Source: Hybos culiciformis (taxonomy: Eukaryota; Arthropoda; Insecta; Diptera; Hybotidae). From it: 64,000 nucleotides of DNA. The notes below the pieces were generated by a model, which saw nothing but the letters and a program-made list of their open reading frames with translations, made no database searches and was not told where the DNA came from. The position numbers and the translations under genes are program-made. The stretch covers positions 6,200,001-6,264,000 of the forward strand of contig OZ023275.1 in assembly GCA_964007475.1 (NCBI GenBank), written 5' to 3'. Shown in pieces: positions 39,101 to 52,200 of the stretch. Position 1 is the first letter of the stretch. Each line of letters begins with the position of its first letter.

Positions 39101-39660
39101 AAATTAAAATTAATACGATAGCTATTATGTTAAAGGGAGAATGAAAAATTTTTCTGATTATTTTATTTCTACGCTTTGTATAAAAAAAAACAAACTACAG
39201 GATAACACACAAGGATATCAAGGACAAATTTGTATGGATAAAAGAAAGAAAAAAATAAAACACCAGCGCAAATAATAATGGGGGAAAATAATTTCTTTTT
39301 TTGTTTTTATAAATAGTAAAAAAAAAATAAAAATAAAAAAAATAATATTGTTAAAAACCTATTTTAAAAATTATAAAAAAATAAAATGTATGCATTTTTA
39401 GTCCAATTTTTTTTTTGTTTTTCTATTCCCTGTGTTTAACCTACATTACTTTTCAAAACGATTGGAAAACTCAAAATAACTATCACAATCTGCGTTTGAA
39501 GCTCACAGTCAACTTTTGTCTCATTGTATAATTTTCAAATTTTTAATTGATTAAAAAATTATTTTTCTTTTGAATTTTTGCAATTTAAAAGTTAATTCTG
39601 ATCTTCTGCGTTCATTTTAAGTAATGTTATTTATTTTATTTTGAAGCAAGCGGATGATTT
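36190..39660. other. AT-rich DNA, one weak micro-exon site
   Basis: At 37104-37135 on the minus strand, an acceptor (TTTGAACTTAG) and a perfect donor (GTAAGTATT) enclose 32 nt, open in only one phase (NTICKIENFK). See the finding on phase-compatible sites. Otherwise homopolymers. Confidence 0.4.
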
Positions 39661-40290
39661 TTAGATTCCCAAGCACCAAGACCGGATAGACTTTTTAAAA
39701 ATTTTCAGTGGGCCAGAGCCAAAAAAAAATTTTTTGATGACTTTGTACGCACCACGAAATAAATAATTATATGGCATTAATCCATATATGAAAAACCTAA
39801 ATAATGTATATGACATATGCAAACCGAAATAAAATATGCAGAATAACCCAAACCTACAGAATTTTGCTGTCTCAAAACGTACTAATCGATACAAGTACTA
39901 TCGCCATTTAAAAACGCAATAACCTATACATATAAGTTACCTTGGATTCAGAAACGCAGCAATTCATGTATAAATGCGGTCTCAAATCGTATTAATCTAT
40001 ATATATTAGAAAATTAACAACATATACGGATGGATATTATGCAGAAATGTTACCGAAAAGTTATGGTCATTTAAAATTAATAGTTTCTTCGCCTATCGAC
40101 GGCTGCCACCTTCGCAATCTACGAATTTTGTTTTTAATGAAACTTTGGCAATTTTGGAAATGGAAAGTTCGCTTTAAAATTTTAATCTAATTCAACTTGA
40201 AAACTTGAAAAAAACAAAAAGTACAATGGTATTTGGTGAGGCACGGGCCCCAAAAGATATTTCGTATGACCGAATGCCTAGACAGTTGTT
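39661..40290. repeat. Decayed repeat region with internal duplication
   Basis: GC is raised compared with the flanks. A block TCTCAAAACGTACTAATCGATA near 39867 recurs as TCTCAAATCGTATTAATCTATA near 39977. CAGTGGGCCAGAGCC (39707) and GAGGCACGGGCCCC (40231) resemble transposon-end sequence but are not a clean inverted pair. I take this as an old element of unknown class. Confidence 0.35.
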
Positions 40291-41706
40291 AATTGATTAA
40301 GACTAGTTTTGTATCTGTTTTTTTTTGATAAAAATTCCTTAATTGGACACAATATCTTTTCTTGTTTTTCTTAGTTCAATTTTTAAATATTTTCATCTTG
40401 TTTTCATATACCTACTTTAAAATGAGTATTTTCAAAAATATGCATAAAAATTAACGGTTTATAAATGGTCATCTTTTAAATTCACATTTAAAAATATTTT
40501 TGTCTAAAATTAAAAAAAAAAAAGTTAAAACTTCTTAATACCAACACAAATAAAATAATGCCTATCTTTTTTTTATGGTCATCTGCAAAGAATTATATGC
40601 TAAATATAATATAGGTTATTTATTATTTTGAAGTATTTAAATTAAGAATTGTTTTAAAAATGAAATATTTAATAAAAATGATAAATAAGTATACTTCTTT
40701 ATGCTCTGCAGGACATCAATTTTGTTAAATTAAAAGAAAACAACAACAACAAAAAAATGGTTAACAATAAATTTATATAAAATTTTGAAAAAATAAATTT
40801 GGTTTCTGGTTAAATTAAAAAAAAAAAAATAGAATATGATAATTCCAAAAAAATATGTTAAAATGAGATTGTATAAAATTTGAAATAAAAATAATGCTTT
40901 TATATGTAAATTAAATAATATTTAAATAAAAAAAAAAAAATGAAAATTCTCTATTCATGAATCACTGAACTAAAACCAAAGACATAATGGCATTTACGAT
41001 ATAATAAAAAAAAAATTTTTTTGTTTTGTTATTTTCGTCGTTTGGTATGTGGGAAATTATAATTTGGCTACATACTTACTGAATTATTGGAATTAGGTCA
41101 AATCTTTGCTTAAATAGTACTACATGCATAGACTTAAGCTTAAAACACCATTTAGAAGCGGTCAAAGTTTTATCATTTTATTATCCTTCTTTCAAATATT
41201 TACATTTAGAAGTTATAAGAATTCAAAACTTAAACTATCAAAAAAAAATTAGTACTTACTAAGTACCTACTCTACATAATATATACTTATCAAAATCTTT
41301 AGTTTCAGTGCTTATCATTCGAATACAGAATTTCTAAAATATATAATCCTACAATATATTCATAATTTTAATGATTTTCAGAAAAACATTTTTTTATAAA
41401 AATTAACTACTTATCTCAATTTCAACAACAAAAAAAAAAAAATTGGCAAACAAAATTATTATTGATTTATTATTGAAATATAAAAAAAAAACACAATAAT
41501 AAGTATTTTAATTAAGTATTAATCGAAGTATTAATTTTTTAATACAAATGAAATATATATAAATAACAAAGATGGATAACTAATACTCGATATTATGGAT
41601 TTAAGTAATTGGGGGAGTTCCAGAATAGTAAGTTTAAATTTTTCAATTTTTAATTATTATTAAGGAAACAATAATATTGGAATATAAAAAAAATTGAATT
41701 TCTTAC
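40291..41706. other. AT-rich DNA, no gene seen
   Basis: A strong minus-strand donor, GTAAGTATG, at 41079-41074 follows a short open stretch (41080-41103) with a weak acceptor. Nothing else. Confidence 0.45.
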
Positions 41707-41890
41707 TGCTGTGGCACTGAGAAAACTGATCTAGGTTGTCTGCTCGGATGTCAATTTTGAAAAAAAAAGTTCATAAAAGTGCCAATTATCTAGAACTATC
41801 GACGTTTTACTAAGATCATATTTTGATATGCTATGGCCAGTCATGACCTGTCACACCCTCCCAAGTATTGACGTGGACTTTGGGAACATT
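41707..41890 (-). pseudogene. GC-raised decayed coding-like patch
   Basis: On the minus strand near 41885-41833 one frame reads PKVHVNTWEGVTGHDWP then stops. An overlapping frame is open for 38 codons (MTGHSISKYDLSKTSIVL and onward) until a stop near 41731. The PKVHV...W.G spacing is loosely like the region between the first two catalytic Asp of Tc1/mariner transposases, but the match is too short to call. It could be an old transposase or gene fragment. Confidence 0.22.
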
Positions 41891-44800
41891 TATATGTTAT
41901 TGATAAGCAAGATAAATCGAGATTATAATTTTCTTCAAAATTTTATTCTAATTTTTTTGTTTACTTTTTCTTTTCTATATGCTTGTCATAATAATAAATT
42001 ATTGAAAATGATAAAGATAAAGTAAAGTTCAAGGTTTATTTATTTATTATTATTATTATTATTGTTTTCACATTCAAAAAAAATATTTCCTTTTGATTTT
42101 TGATAGTTTTCAACAATGAATAATTTTTTTTGTTTTATTTTTATTTCGTGAAAATAAAAAAAAAAACTTAATGGTAATGTGTTTTTTATTTAGAACTTCA
42201 ACAAGGAAAGGAAATGTTATTTTTTTTTTTCTTTTTTTTTTATCTATCAAGGAATTAATGTTTCAAAGTCCTTTTTAAATTTTTTTTTATACCTTTTTTC
42301 GAACAAAATAAAAAAAAAGGATTTTTTTATATTATATTTTATATGGAAAATAAATTATTTCAATGGTTAAAAAATTCAAAAAAAAAATAGAGTTGGCAAA
42401 AAATCAAAAAAAAAAGTTTTCATAGTTTTCACAACCTTTGTTTTTATTTTTTATTTTATTTATATTTTGATGTTATTCAAAAAACTTAATTATATTGGTT
42501 AAGTATATACGAAACCATAAGCTATACCTGTACATATGTGATACTAACTAACATAAATTTAGATGTCATAATGCGTTTTCATCTTAAATCAATCACACTT
42601 GAATTCCAATATAAAAATATCCTATGATTTAAAACTGACATTTCCACTAGTAAAGAAAAGGATAAGTTTGGGAGTGAGGTGCCATAGTACTTAGTAGAAA
42701 CTTTTTGTTTTGAAATTTTAAATCCAATCAAATATCTTAATCCCAAATTTTTTTTTATTTTGTAATCATGAAGTTTTTAATTCCCATAAGTCACTTTTGA
42801 TTCATGAATTCTTTTTCCCCGTGGGAAATAGAATAAAATTAATATTTTATTTTTTTTACAAAAATATATACCTACTCTGGGTTTTTATTTAGAAAAAAAT
42901 AAATTATTCAAAATGAATGACTTGTCAGAGTTTGAAAGATTTACTTTTAGTAGATTAAAATAGAATAAGAATTTTTTTTTTGTCTAAAATGAGTAGGTCT
43001 ATATTTAGTATGATGTTAAAAATAATTATGTAAAGTAGGACGAATGGACATCGAAAAATAATCATAGATCATTTATTATATGTTTATTTTCTTCTTCTGA
43101 AACCATAGTAAGCTAATGTTTATATAATCCCTGCTCTATGATATATAAACTTATTAATGAATGTTGTCTAGAATCTGCCAGTAAAGTCTGTATATTCGGG
43201 ATAAGTGCTCAATAACCTTGTTGTGAGTACTTGATACAATTACTAACTAAAATAAACTTATTGCTAGAAAATTGTGAATAACAGTTCGTGTAAAACTTCA
43301 AAACTCTTATCTCAAATTACATATCGAACATAATTTTGCCTTCTCAGGTTTTGTACTAATAAATCGTAAATATTATTAAATTAATGATTAGCTTGAAAAC
43401 AAGATTGAGAAACTATAAAAATTATTATTTTAATTATTTTTAATTTTTTGTTTTGCGTTAAATTATTTTTAAAACAATAATACTGCCAATAAAATTTATT
43501 GTACAATATTATTCTCCTTGGAGAAAAGTTCAAGGATAGAGAAGCATAATATCAAATTACAGATCGATTGCAATTTATTATTAAAACGTTCGATTTATAA
43601 ATAATCTGTACTTACTTCAAAAATGTACAAAAAAACATTGTGTGATATTTAGGAAGCAAAACGTGGAAATAATTGATTGTTGCAATACTTAAATCGACTT
43701 AAATGGATATTGTTTTTCAAAATTTTATTTAATAAAAATAATGTTTTTTTGATTTTAATGTACCCTAGTAGGTGCTTATACTTTTGTATAAATTAGAATA
43801 ATGGCACTTATATAAAATGTTCTTAAATTTTCCCTGACTTTGTTGGTTTCAATTTAAATTTGAAAATTTTTTCGGATTAAGTTCGAATCCTTCTCATGCA
43901 AGAAGAAAACATATTTTAATTTATGAAATATATTTCTACATATATTTAAAGATTGAACATTCAATATTTAAGTCTTTATGTTCACATCTTATCATCCAGT
44001 TAATCGTAAGCTCAGTTTTACAGGAAAACTGATCATACTTTACCTACAATTTTCCATCTTCTATATTCTATAACATGGTATGATAAATATAATTAATAAA
44101 TGTGTCTTACGTTTAATACATAAAATTTTTTTGATGAAATTGAAATATGCAAACATAATTATGTATTTTTTCTTTTAATATGTATATATATATATTTGTA
44201 TATAAGTTCATAAAATAATGTTAAATTTAAAAACTTTGATTGATGAATAAATTTTAAACACAAAAATTCTATCAAAAATATATATTATAATAATATGTTA
44301 AGGTTAAAGTACTTTGAATTCTCTTGTAATTCAAAATTTATTTTTATAATTTTTTTTTTTTCAAAACAAAGTGATAACTTGACAGATCTAAGTATAATTT
44401 TGTAAACTTGAAAAATATAATCTTGACAGAGAAAAAAAAATAATAAGTTTTTCTTTTTTTATTATAAATTAACATATATAGTTTTCCGATTACACTTGAG
44501 TTTTCCTCGAGGTTTTCCTTGAGGAGACAGGAAATAGAATCTTATATTTTATTTTTATTTTACGTTTTCTATGCATATGTATATTATATATGCCTAAACA
44601 CTTATTTATGAAAAAGGAGAATAAAATATGAAATGATATCATGAAAACATTTATTTTTCTTACTCAAAATAAAAAAAATAATTTTGTGTTTAAAAACAAT
44701 TGAATTAAGTTTAAAAAATACATTAAGGTAAATTTTGTCATTTTGTTGTATCTATTATTTTCATCACTGACAAAAATTTGAACCTGTTCTTGATCTGATT

Positions 44801-45248
44801 TTGTACTTGCGGGAGAGCCATAAAATGAAAAGTTAAAGATACAAATTTTTATTTCTTATACCCCAACCTAATACTTTTATTTTCTATTCTTTACTAAGTA
44901 TTTTATTTTGTAAAATTTCACGTCGATTTAAATTATAAAAAAGAAGAAAATTTTGTTTAATCTATGTATATACATCAATCTATGTAAAAATTACATTATT
45001 GGATAGACTCACTTATGTTATATATTTTTAGATATATGTATAATAAATTAAAACTACTTATTATCTATCTATATTTCAGAAATTTAATATTTATTTAATT
45101 GAAAAAAAAAAAATACTTTAATTGTACTTAAAAGAAAATTCTAGCATATTTTCCAACAACATTTCAACATAAAAAATATCTTACTTTTCCTTTTTTTTTT
45201 TACATAAATATGTCAAAAAAATATTATTGTTCTCTTTTTGGAATGTAG
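41891..45248. other. AT-rich DNA, no gene seen
   Basis: A TTA microsatellite lies near 42045 and long poly-A/T tracts at 42120-42420. No supported exon. Confidence 0.55.
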
Positions 45249-45293
45249 GACACGCGCGTCTGGAATTGATATTGTGCTCGTCTTGTTGCGACA
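45249..45293 (+). other. Candidate 45-nt internal exon, GC-rich
   Basis: A plus-strand acceptor (TTGTTCTCTTTTTGGAATGTAG) and donor (GTAAAC) enclose 45 nt that are over half G+C with several CpG, in a background near 20 percent. Length is a multiple of three. Phase 0 hits a stop; the two other phases are open (for instance TRASGIDIVLVLLR). The minus strand is also open here, so strand is not certain. Function unknown. Confidence 0.28.
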
Positions 45294-46778
45294 GTAAACC
45301 ATGTGTGTATTTATCAAAATTAACTTTTGCTGTTATTTAAAGCAACTTACTTACTGTTGTAATACACAACAACAAAATTTACAATTTACATACAATTTTT
45401 TTTATTTTACATTTTTCATGTGCATACATTTTATATATTTTATTGTTATTACAGCTGATTTATTTGCATATATATTTATACAATAGAACTTTATGTATTT
45501 AAGTATTATATATATTTTTCCGATAAACATATCCTTCTAAAAATTCTAAATAAAAAAAGAAAAAACTTAAAAACTAAAACCATCTGCATAATAAGTTTGA
45601 AAAATTTTTAGCGATTAATCTTCTAAGTATAACATCTGAGCTCGTTGTATACATGTTTTTACGAAATAAAAATGAATCAATATTATAATATTTGTTTTAG
45701 AAAAAAATTACTTTTCACTTACATAATACCCTCATCATTTATTCATAAGTCATTAAATTTAAGATTATTATTATTCACAAAAAAAAAATCTAGATAATAA
45801 TAAAAGGCCGCAGTAAAATACAATTAGTAAGCCAATATATCATTTTATTTTAAAATACTTAATAGACTTCAACTTGCTTTTAACTTTTAACAGTACTGAA
45901 AGTCTTACATTACATTTTGACCCAATTAATCCACAGAAAATAGAAATGTAAACTGAACTTAGTAGATAATTGCAGCAATTCATTCAGAAAATTCAAGAGT
46001 CCAGAAAGTTCAAGAGTCCAGAAAGTTAATCGCTTCACCCATTGAATTAAATCTTTGAATGTTTAAATAAGAACTTATTTTAATACAAGCTTAAACCTTG
46101 TTATTGTACTTATTATACTTAGTTAGGAAATGAAAAATGATTTTAAAGTAGAAAAAATGGATAAAATCAATAAGATTATAATTACTTATTTGTACTTATA
46201 TGAACTAAGAGCTTTATAATATCCTTCGAATGTAAGTACTATATTTATATATACGCATTATTTTGCATTGTTCATTTTAATATTGAATGTTTGTTGGAAT
46301 CTATAAATTCCTTGTTTAAGTAACTTAGTAGAATTTCTTCATAATAAATTTATTTAATTTTATTTGCATTGAACTTTAAAATTATGTACTGTTCGCTGCT
46401 AGTGTATAATTATGTAAGGTTTGTAAGAATTATAAATTTAAGTTTTCCCTTAAAAAAACAGAAAATGATGACATAATACTAGACTAAGACAATTATATTA
46501 GCATTCAGAATATTAAATTCCAAGGTTAACAAAATATACTTAAGTAAATAAAAAAAATAATAATAATAATCTGTAAGGAAAATAATTTATATTATGATGA
46601 CAAATACTTAATTAAGATGAAATGAAATTGGTCTAAATTGAAATAACGATGAGATACGCATACATATTACAACAATTTTAAAAAAATAAACAAATTGCAA
46701 AACCATAGTAAACTTTTAGTACAAAAAGTTCAATTATTATTAATATAAAAATTTGAATAAATACATTATAAGTTAACT
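45294..46778. other. AT-rich DNA with one short tandem repeat
   Basis: A 17-bp unit, CAAGAGTCCAGAAAGTT, is repeated twice at 45994-46027. No gene is seen. Confidence 0.6.
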
Positions 46779-46999
46779 AGTACCATAGATTAAGAATACA
46801 CATAGATTGTTATACAACATTATTTTTGGTATTTTTATGTGAATGTGTTAGTAAAACAAAATAAAATACGTGATAATTATCAATATATGAAAAGAATTTT
46901 ATTTAGTTTTACTAACACATTCACATAAAAATACCAAAAAAGACTGAAAAAATGTTGTATGAAGTTATATATCTTTCTGTATTCTTAATCTATGGTAGT
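46779..46999 (+). mobile_element. Palindromic MITE, copy 3
   Basis: The body is 46782-46996 (215 bp), with the same termini (ACCATAGATTAAGAATAC) and the same orientation as copy 2 at 8234-8453. The flanks are AGT on both sides (46779-46781 and 46997-46999), a 3-bp duplication like the TTA of the other copies. If the element instead starts at CC, the flanks read as TA. The arms pair over about 100 bp, with local divergence near each end (ACATAGATTG on the left against AAGATATATAA on the right). Confidence 0.8.
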
Positions 47000-48854
47000 A
47001 CAAAAGCAAAAACTTGTATTTGAGTGAGTTATATAAAAACCGTTTTACTGAGAAGTCCTCGGAATTGTTTGAATAATAAAATACCCTCGAAAATACCATT
47101 TCAGGCTTTTCAAAATTTAAATTTTATTATTATTTTTTTTTTTGATGATTGCGAACATTTGCACATTAATACGAAAAATCTTACTTAGTTTTATTGTTTG
47201 AGTAAAGAGAAAACTATAGAACACATAAGTATATTGCTAAATTGAAATTAATAATTTATAGTTTAACATAAAAAAATATGAATTTTTCTGCAATTTTAAT
47301 ATTTTTTATTATTTCCTCGGGTATTAGTTTTATTACCCAATAAACTAAAATTGCTTCTGAGTTAACTAAAATTTGTAAATTTGATAGAATTAATCTCTTA
47401 TTTATATTCAAAAGGCAAAATTATATGTATACAAAAAAAAATTGTTTTTTATTTTGTAGAGGTAATATTTTCCATTTAAATGTAGAATTTTTTTTAAATC
47501 CTATAAAATTGATTAAGTATATAATATTTTTAATTCTGTTAATGGCCTAAGGTTCTATCATAAAAATATATATACGCAGCATTTATATTTATATTAGAGA
47601 TCATTGAAGAATAAAATATGCGAACACTTTGCAAAATCAATAGTTTTCTGGTTGAAAAATTTTCGACATTTTTCACACATTTCAAATAAGGGTCAAATCT
47701 GTAATTTAAAACAATAAGTCTTGGCTATCTATATTTAGATCTTATAAAAAAAATAATTGACAGTCTTATGGTTTTTGCCATATAATTTTCTATTCTCTTT
47801 CAAAGGGGAAAACATTTTTTTAAAACGTTATAACATAAAAATAAAACTTTTTATTGAATCGTAAAAAATAAATTTTGTTAATCCATAATGCGTAGCCCTT
47901 TTTGTTGCAAGCCATAGAAATATTTATCTCGTCCTTATATTTACTTAGTAATTATATAATTTTATTTTATTTGCACAAACACATAGAAGGTTTATGTGTA
48001 TAATATATATACGAGTATATACAGAAAGTCCTTTTATTATTATAACCCTGTTTCTTTAAAAACAAAATTCACAAGGGAAACTTTAAACTAAGTTGATTTT
48101 ATGATGTAATGCTGATAAAAAAAAGGTTATTAAAAATAAACACACGGTTAAAAAAAATTAGAACAATATGATATTAAATTTTTATTACTTAATGGGGAAA
48201 AAATATATATATAAAATTATAAAGTGTGAATCTAAAATAGTTAACTATACGAGTTTGAATTTAAAAGATTAATTAGTTTAAATTTACTAAAATTTATGAG
48301 GTCTTTATATGCATGTAGCAATCCCAAATTCTATCTTCTTGTCATGTTGGCATAGTTTATTCTGAATATTATACTTCTTTGTTTCTGGCAACACATAAAA
48401 ATCAGTCATCTCTTTAAAAATCTAATTTTTCTTATTAAAATGACAAAAATGTTGAATAGTTGCATATGAATTTCTTAGATTAATTCCTTATTTTCTTTTC
48501 GCCTTATTTTAATTACACATAAATATACAATTGAATACATGTAAATCTAAATCTAAATCCAAATTATTTAGGTAGGAATAAAATGAATAAAAACTCAAAG
48601 AAAATATAATTAATCTTGAAAATATACATTAGAAAATATACTCAGCATGATAGAAATTCTTTGTCATTTCAATTATACAATTTAATTAAATGGAAATTTT
48701 AAAGAGAAATATAATGGTTTGGTGCTTTTGTTATTGATTTTTAAATTGAACAAAATCTAAAGTTTTTTTTTTTTTTTTTGCATACTAATTTTGATTAAAT
48801 TTATTTTTAAGATTATAATTCAAAGCTAAACGAATTTTTATCTATAGTATATAT
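47000..48854. other. AT-rich DNA, no gene seen
   Basis: No exon, RNA gene or transposon end recognised. Confidence 0.6.
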
Positions 48855-49110
48855 CAGACAAGCCCAAACTGCGGCTCATGAGCCGCATGCGGCTCTTTGA
48901 AAGTTTTTTGTGGCTCAATAAATTATTAAGTTTAACTGAAATTTTGTATTTTATTATATAATTTTCTTCTAATTTTTCAAATTTTTGTGCACATATTAAT
49001 TATCATAATAAAATTTAAATTTAAGTTTGCATTGATAATTTTTCGGCTCTACAGTATTTTACGATTTTCGAACATGCGGCTCACCCCACATAAACCTTTG
49101 AGCACCCCTG
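48855..49110. mobile_element. hAT-like MITE (GC-rich ends)
   Basis: The left end starts CAGACAAGCCCAAACTGCGG, then CTCATGAGCCGCATGCGGCTC. The right end, reverse-complemented, starts CAGGGGTGCTCAAAGG and continues GGGGTGAGCCGCATG. The shared GAGCCGCATG block near each end is a pattern I associate with animal hAT MITEs. The interior is AT-rich and noncoding. The 8-bp flanks (GTATATAT and ATATAAAA) are not a clean duplication, so the copy is old or its ends are slightly off. Confidence 0.6.
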
Positions 49111-49239
49111 ATATAAAAGCGTATATACGGCTACTGTAGGTTTATTTGAAAGTGAAATTAGATATTAATTATTGAACCTACTTTTTTAGCGTGATGATTT
49201 CAGCATATGTAAATTATGATTTATTTTTTTTTTACTTAC

Positions 49240-49285
49240 AATTCTGTCAAAGAATGTTTAACCATGTAATCAAGGAGGTGCATTT
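49240..49285 (-). other. Candidate 46-nt exon, minus strand
   Basis: On the minus strand, AG at 49287-49286 is followed by two bases, then ATGCACCTCC and 14 open codons (MHLLDYMVKHSLTE) with two bases left over before a perfect donor, GTAAGTAAAA. The other two frames contain stops and GC is about 38 percent. It may be an internal exon, or a first coding exon starting at the ATG. Function unknown. Confidence 0.28.
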
Positions 49286-52200
49286 CTTAAATACTTAAAT
49301 CATTAAAAATGTTACATGCTTGCATAAATAAAAAAAAAAATTATACCTATTACAAAAAAAAAAAAAAAACTTGAAGCTCAATTGGGATTACGTTGTTATT
49401 AAAATATAGAAAAAATGTTTTTACTTATAATTATGTTTTAAAAAAAAATTTTTTTTTTTTCAATAAAAATAATGAAGTAGGAGCTAGGTACCCTATAGTC
49501 TAAAGAAAACATACAATTTTTATAAACAGAAAATATGAAACAAAATTATTCCTTCGTAATAGTATGTGCATGCATTTTTATACTTACTCACATCTATAGG
49601 TTTAAAACATTAAATTCATAAAATGTAATATGTAAACATTAATAACAAAATATTTTTTTCAATTTATATATATTGACGTCATATCTAAAATATTTAGCAC
49701 TCACATTCATTACTATAAAAAAAAAAGTATTTTTAACTTAAACAAAATAAAAATATCCTGATCTTGCATAAATTGAAAACTTTATTTCAATATACTTAAA
49801 CTTTTTTTTTTCATAAACAATACTTTACCTTTTGAAAAAAAAAAAAAAATATTAACGAAATCATAAAAATTTTATGCTGGAAATTATGAGAGGATCTGAA
49901 AACTATTTTCCAGAAAACTTTCATTTCAAAATTTCTGATTTTTTTTTTAAATAACGATATTTTTTTTTGCCGATAAAAAATTCAGATTTGCATTATTTAA
50001 AAAAAAAACATAAATACTGCAAATTTTATCAACAATTTTTTAATGAAATTTTTGTTGACATTTAATTTATTTTCTTTCCTTACTGTATACATTTGTAGAT
50101 AGATATATGTATAAGTATAGTTTATTAGAAAAAATAACATTTTATACTTTGTAAATATTTACATTAAATAAAAGTTTTACGATTTCTAAAAAAAATTTTA
50201 GACCATAAATTTTTGTTTCCCTACTTTTGCAAATATGAACCGACAAACTTTATCAATATTTATTTAAAAATAATAATAATAATAATAATTTATCTCTTCG
50301 TTTATCTCTACATTCACAAAAGTGGTTATAATGTTGAATTTATATTTTTGCTTATTTAGTTTATTTTTATTATTTTTGCTGAAAAAAACAAAAATTGTTA
50401 CAGGGTGGATTTGTTCAAACCAAAAGTATAAAATACAAAATTTTAATGCCATAAAAATTAAGAGAAATAATAGTACACTCTGTACACATTTAAGTATGTT
50501 TTCACTTCCAGTTCCAAATATGAGTATCTATTTCTTTTGAAATATTATTAAGTAGGTACTTAGTTATATAATACTTTTAGTTTCTTTTTAATTGCATATT
50601 ATCAGTTGATAAATGTCAATTATATACACGATTATATGCTACAATGCCCTAGATAAGGCAACTGTTTTAATTATAAGTGAACATTTTTTATCTTTGATGT
50701 AAGTAACTTTATAAACAACTATTTTTTTTGTTTTTTGGTTTGTGACATTTTTGTTCAAAAAGAAGTTAAAAATGCATGAAATAGGCATGAAAAAAGGAAT
50801 GTATAAAACGGGTATAATGTTTTTTTTTTTTTGAAATGGTGATATTATTAAGAATTAGAATCAGAATAATTTATATTTATATTGTCAACATATTTATTAT
50901 TTATTTCTAATAAAAGAACATGGGGATCTTATTTGTGTTACAAATTTATTTAATTTTTCTGCTGTTTATTGCTTCTTCAACTCCAATTGCCAACATAATC
51001 AATTTTAGAATATTAAGATTTTATGTTTTGAAAAAGACTTTTCAATTGAAACGTAACAGTGATTATTATAATACAATTTAATGTCGGAACTACAGGCTAC
51101 ATTTCTCTACATTTCGAATATAATAATGCCAGTAAACGATTGATCCAATAAAACAAAATTAAATGATAGGACGTAGCTGTGATTGTGATTGAAATCAAAA
51201 TTCATTTTCAGTAAGTTAATTTTAAATAAATGCAAAAGATTGTTATTTCCATTGATTTTTTTATCTCAATCAATCAACCAGCAACCAAACAGAACTATAA
51301 AAATAAAAATTAAATTCTTTATCTTTAACGATAAGGGTTCCAGAAAACTTTTCTTCAAAGATGAGAACTTTTAGATTATTGGAAATCAAAAGTAGAGATT
51401 TCTTCATAATATCTAAATAAAATTTTACTTAATTTTAAGATTCAACATTATCCTTTTTATTAATATGCTGTACTCTCCAATATGTACTTACTTATAACTT
51501 TAATTTTAAAGTCTGTATATACTTAGTGTGTTAAACGTCTGCTATATAGATTATTATAGATTATATTTTATTTAAACAATAATTTTATAAAAAATAATTA
51601 TATCTAAATTAATTATAACTTATAATGACTTTACTTATAAAACTTTTATATTTTAATAAAATGAGCAACGTTTTATGAAAAAGTGAATAATTTTTATGAT
51701 TTTGTTATAAAAACATTATAAAAATGATTAAGCATTTTTTTGATTAAGTATATTTAATTAACTAAAAAAGTATAAATTTTAACAATCCAAATAATATCTG
51801 GTGGTCATTAAGTATACCACAAAAAATATTAAATATTGACTATGGTAGGGTTTTTTAAATATAGAACAATCTGACAATTCTAAATCTAATTGTAACTTTT
51901 TTCGTATACAGCCATGTTGAAACATTAATCCCGTTTCACAAGAAATTCCAAAATATATAAAAACTATTTCGTAGTAAACTACTATGCTCTTAATATCGTA
52001 TAAGTATCTGAATAGGAATTCAATATATTTTTTTATCATATATGTACATATAACACTATCACTATCCCGAACAAACAAATTGATAAAAAAAAAAAAATTT
52101 TCTATAAGAAGTTTTTCATTTATAAAACCATAAAAGTATAATCAATTCTAATGAATTTTTAAATTAAATTTATTATCAAAAATGCTATAACAATCAAATA

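Noticed and set aside
39661..39894. 77-codon frame on the minus strand
   Set aside because: It overlaps the decayed repeat region and has no recognisable domain.
43871..43900. T-arm-like hairpin GGATTAAGTTCGAATCC
   Set aside because: The loop is shifted relative to a tRNA T-arm, and no D-arm, anticodon arm or acceptor stem can be built around it.
51779..52078. 99-codon frame on the minus strand
   Set aside because: It is the longest gap-free frame by codon count after the gypsy piece, but frames of this size are expected by chance at this composition. No motif, GC rise or splice context.
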